From: Streptomyces venezuelae
Lineage (GTDB): Bacteria > Actinomycetota > Actinomycetes > Streptomycetales > Streptomycetaceae
Direction of reading: 5' to 3'
DNA length: 64,000 nt
NCBI RefSeq assembly: GCF_008642375.1
Contig: NZ_CP029194.1
Span: 7,930,501-7,994,500, forward strand
Below the pieces are notes generated by a model that was not told the origin of the DNA, did not search any database, and saw nothing but the letters and a program-made list of their open reading frames with translations. Position numbers and translations under genes: made by a program. Every line of letters starts with the position of its first letter. Positions within the stretch are counted from its first letter, which is position 1. Of the stretch, positions 61,630-64,000 are shown piece by piece.

Positions 61630-62232
61630 TCACTTCCTCGACAGGTCGTCGTCTTCGTACCCGAGTCGGTCGACGACCCCCACGACGCCGTCGACGCTGT
61701 TGCAGAGCCTGAGGAGCACCGGGACGAGGCTGCGGCGGCGGACCGTGCCGCTGAGGGTGACCCTGCCGTCCTCGACCTCCACCGAGAGGGCCGACGGGCT
61801 CAGCCCCAGCGTGTGGGTGACCACGTCTTCGACGATCTCCTCCTGGATCGCCCGGTCCCGGCGCAGGAAGAGCTGGACGAGGTCGCTCCGGCTGAGCACA
61901 CCCACGAGGCGCCCGTCGTCGACGACGGGCAGACGCTTGACACCGGCCCGTTCCATCACCCGCGCGGCGCGCACCACGCTCCACTCCGGGCGCGCGACGA
62001 CGGCGGGGCTGGACATGAGCGCACCCGCCGTGCCGGGCCCGGTCCCGGCTGCACGGCGGCGTACCAGGTCCGCCTCCGAGACCACGCCCAGTGGCCGGTT
62101 CGCATCGTCCACCACGCACACCGCGGTGATGTCGAACTCGTCCAGGAGCCGGGCGATCTCCTTGAACGTCGTGTCCGGCACGACGCTGACCGCCGTGGGC
62201 GTCATCAGATCCGCGACGCTGCGGTGCCTCAT
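61630..62232 (-). CDS. CBS-CBS-BON domain protein
   Basis: The 200-residue paralogue begins MRHRSVADLMTPTAVSVVPD. Its CBS motifs are [14 protein letters not shown] and LVGVLSRSDLVQLFLRRD, and its BON part is VEVEDGRVTLSGTVRRRSLVPVLLRLC. It is the fourth CBS-BON relative and the most diverged in the second CBS loop. It lies 48 bases after the channel gene and five bases before DUF4389, so a three-gene membrane-linked unit is likely. Confidence 0.9.
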   Translation of the reverse strand: MRHRSVADLMTPTAVSVVPDTTFKEIARLLDEFDITAVCVVDDANRPLGVVSEADLVRRRAAGTGPGTAGALMSSPAVVARPEWSVVRAARVMERAGVKRLPVVDDGRLVGVLSRSDLVQLFLRRDRAIQEEIVEDVVTHTLGLSPSALSVEVEDGRVTLSGTVRRRSLVPVLLRLCNSVDGVVGVVDRLGYEDDDLSRK

Positions 62233-62280
62233 CGCTCGTCACCTTCTCGCGCGTTCGACCGGCGGTCCCCACGTTCAGGA

Positions 62281-63186
62281 TCACCCGCCGCCGCCGTCCT
62301 GGGGAGGGCCGTCCGGCCCCTGTGGCTGCCCGTGGTCGTCGGCGTAGGCGACGAAGACCCGATCGGGTCCTCCTCCCGTGCGGAGGAAGCGCTCGTCGAG
62401 CACGACGGCCAGGTCTTCCAGTGCCCTGCGGAGTACCGACGCGGAGAGCCTGACGTCCGGGTGGTGCGCCCCGGTGGCTTGGTCCGCGAGCCCGAGGGCG
62501 TAGCGGAGCTGCCGGGGCAGGGACGTGTTCTCGTCCCCGTCGTGGAAGTAGTAGGACTCGGCGTACTGCAGGAAGTCGACCGTGACGGTGGAGAGGCCCG
62601 AGGCGAGTCCGTCGAGGAGCGCGGCGCCGCCGTCGGAGTCGAGGGCCTGGGCGGTGGCCCGGCTGCGGCGCACGTGAGACAGCCGCAGGGCCAGCGCTCT
62701 GCGGCGGGCCAGCGCCGGATAGATGCCGAGGATCCAGGCGACGGTCGCCGACAGCAGGACGAAGCCCACGAGGGCCTCCATGGGGGCGAGTACGCGCAGC
62801 CATCCGGAGGCCGGTGCGATGTCGCCGAGGCCGAGCGTGGCCAGGGTGACCAGCGAGATGTAGAGGGCGTCGAGCGGGCCCGCGTGTTCGGACGGGACGA
62901 GCCCCGCAGCGTACGAGAACTCCTCCGGCATGTGGGGCCAGTAGATGAGCCCCCATCCCACGGCCACGGTCAGCGCCCACGCGGCGACGACCGTCACCAT
63001 GCCAAGCGGGCCCGCGAGACCGGCCGACCGCCGGCGCTTGCCGAGGCGCGGGGACAGCCACCACAGAGACACCATCACGAGCCTGCTCAGACCCCCGTGA
63101 CGGGTCGGGTGCCAAAGGGTGTGGAACACGTCCCGGAGGATGAACAGCACCAGGACAGCGCCCACCGGCGTCGCTAGCCACGTCAT
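62281..63186 (-). CDS. Ion_trans_2-type potassium channel-like protein with GLGD filter
   Basis: The 301-residue protein has an N-terminal helix (LATPVGAVLVLFILRDVFHTL), two further spans, and a pore loop, SLVTLATLGLGDIAPASGW, between the last two helices. The filter reads TLGLGD where K+ channels have T-V-G-Y-G-D, so selectivity may differ. A cytoplasmic domain of about 130 residues follows, without an RCK Rossmann motif. It leads the CBS-BON/DUF4389 operon. CBS proteins can gate channels by adenylate binding, which suggests a functional link but does not show one. Confidence 0.8.
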   Translation of the reverse strand: MTWLATPVGAVLVLFILRDVFHTLWHPTRHGGLSRLVMVSLWWLSPRLGKRRRSAGLAGPLGMVTVVAAWALTVAVGWGLIYWPHMPEEFSYAAGLVPSEHAGPLDALYISLVTLATLGLGDIAPASGWLRVLAPMEALVGFVLLSATVAWILGIYPALARRRALALRLSHVRRSRATAQALDSDGGAALLDGLASGLSTVTVDFLQYAESYYFHDGDENTSLPRQLRYALGLADQATGAHHPDVRLSASVLRRALEDLAVVLDERFLRTGGGPDRVFVAYADDHGQPQGPDGPPQDGGGG

Positions 63187-63300
63187 CCATGCACCTTTCC
63201 CACGAGCGGCGACGGAGTCCCGCCCGCCGGCATCGATCTCAGCCCACTGGCGGCGCCCGCTCGCCCCTTCGGACGCAGCCTCCGCTGTGTGTCCCCGGTG

Positions 63301-64000
63301 CTACCGTCCGGCTCGCGTCCGCGCCTCCATCCGGTGTCGTACGACGGTCGTCAGAGCCGACAGCCTGGTCGACACGACCGGCACCGGTGGCACAGGGCCC
63401 TCGATGCGGCGCGCGGCCTCCGGCAGTGCGGCGAGGTCCGCCTCGAAGCGGGCCCGGGCGGCGGCCAGGGTGTCGGGCGGTTCCGTGCGGAGCCCGCCGC
63501 GCATCACCGTCCGCAGCAGTGGCTCCGTGCCCGCGGGCGGCTCCTCGTTCGCCAGGCCGATGACGTCGCGGAGACCGGGGCCGCGGAACACCTGCTTCGG
63601 GGCCGGAGCCGTCACCTTCGCCGACGAGAGCTTCATGACGGGGTGGCCGTGGTACTCGACCAGCTTGTACGCCGCGTCCAGATACGGTGCGTCGGCGGCC
63701 GTGCCGACCTTCGTCCCCACGGCGAAGACGTCGATGGGTGCCCCGCCCCGTACCAGCGTGTCGACGGCGTACTCGTCGAGGCCGCCGCTCGCGATGATCT
63801 GCACGCCTTTCAGCCCCGCCGCGTCGAGTGCGGTACGGGCGCGCCGGGCGAGGGCGCCGAGGTCGCCGCTGTCCAGGCGGATCCCGCACCCCGGGCCGAG
63901 GCCCAGGCCGCTGAGGACGCGGGCGGCCGTCGCGACCCCGCGGTCGGTGTCGTACGTGTCGACCAGGAAGGTCACGGGTCCCGGATGGGTTCGGGCGAAG
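63301..64000 (-). CDS. pncB: Nicotinate phosphoribosyltransferase (C-terminal part)
   Basis: The visible 233 codons are the C-terminal part; the gene enters from the right edge. Motifs are TFLVDTYDTDRGVATA, GIRLDSGDLGALARRAR, IIASGGLDEYAVDTLVRGGAPIDVFAVGT and YKLVEYHGHPVMKLSSAK, the phosphoribosyl-binding core of PncB. It makes nicotinate mononucleotide for NAD salvage. In M. tuberculosis pncB2 is in the DosR regulon, which fits the island. A 114-bp gap to the channel gene holds its promoter and no further gene. Confidence 0.9.
   Translation of the reverse strand, partial: FARTHPGPVTFLVDTYDTDRGVATAARVLSGLGLGPGCGIRLDSGDLGALARRARTALDAAGLKGVQIIASGGLDEYAVDTLVRGGAPIDVFAVGTKVGTAADAPYLDAAYKLVEYHGHPVMKLSSAKVTAPAPKQVFRGPGLRDVIGLANEEPPAGTEPLLRTVMRGGLRTEPPDTLAAARARFEADLAALPEAARRIEGPVPPVPVVSTRLSALTTVVRHRMEARTRAGR

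Noticed and set aside
24900-64000. The island as an integrated mobile element
   Set aside because: I saw no integrase, transposase, flanking tRNA or direct repeats within the window; the right boundary is not visible.

Overview
The window is high-GC actinobacterial chromosome, almost certainly Streptomyces. Coding density is high, GTG starts and AGGAGG ribosome-binding sites are common, genes often overlap as ATGA, GTGA or TGATG, and several families are typical of streptomycetes (a streptophobe-type membrane protein, a DUF6777 protein, an AfsR/SARP-like regulator with BTAD and NB-ARC domains, a PAS/GAF/SpoIIE phosphatase). I saw no rRNA, tRNA, CRISPR array, transposase or integrase. Both edges cut genes: a family III CoA-transferase on the left and a nicotinate phosphoribosyltransferase on the right.

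Region 1 (1 to about 24.85 kb) is ordinary chromosome. It holds a glutarate-type catabolic pair (CoA-transferase and glutaryl-CoA dehydrogenase); a treble-clef FBP protein; a MocR regulator divergent from a tiny ORF and a universal stress protein; a DUF6777 protein and a streptophobe protein; an operon of FHA-ABC exporter, SH3-like protein and Ser/Thr kinase that recalls mycobacterial Rv1747/PknF; a TetR, class II aldolase and succinate-semialdehyde dehydrogenase group sharing a palindromic operator; a SpoIIE phosphatase with a PHP phosphoesterase; a large AfsR-like regulator; a SIP-domain protein; and an acyl-CoA dehydrogenase behind a perfect match to the KstR operator consensus.

Region 2 (about 24.9 kb to the right edge) is a stress and redox island. 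It contains a SulP anion transporter, a FtsX-type ABC transporter, a NarK-like nitrate/nitrite carrier, a SHOCT protein, and a two-gene NAD-linked molybdenum formate dehydrogenase. A seven-gene operon follows (CBS-BON, acetyl-CoA synthetase, E1 alpha, E1 beta, E2, acyl carrier protein, CBS-BON) that ends in a universal stress protein. The rest is DUF1918, CBS-BON, universal stress protein with an HTH-FMN protein, a cupredoxin-P1B-ATPase-YHS fusion, three more tandem universal stress proteins, phosphoenolpyruvate synthase, an Hrp1-like CBS protein, Hsp20, a flavodoxin, an Rv1733c-like membrane protein, a CtpF-like ATPase, DUF4389, CBS-BON, a potassium-channel-like protein and PncB.

The gene content of region 2 strongly parallels the DosR dormancy regulon of Mycobacterium tuberculosis (narK2, hrp1, hspX, USPs, Rv1733c, ctpF, pncB2, the PNPOx-like Rv0080) and the OsdR-controlled island of S. 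coelicolor. Intergenic regions of the island carry a recurring 14-bp palindrome, GGRCCGRMCGGCCC, best seen at 30485, 31886, 45793, 51379 and 56498. It has the geometry of a DosR-type box. I infer that it co-ordinates the island. No sensor kinase or response regulator gene lies in the window.

Inferred physiology: formate oxidation, nitrate/nitrite movement, acetate activation, a 2-oxoacid dehydrogenase with a dedicated carrier protein, PEP synthesis, NAD salvage and cation homeostasis would keep redox and energy balance in oxygen-limited, non-growing cells. USP, CBS and Hsp20 proteins would sense nucleotides and protect proteins.
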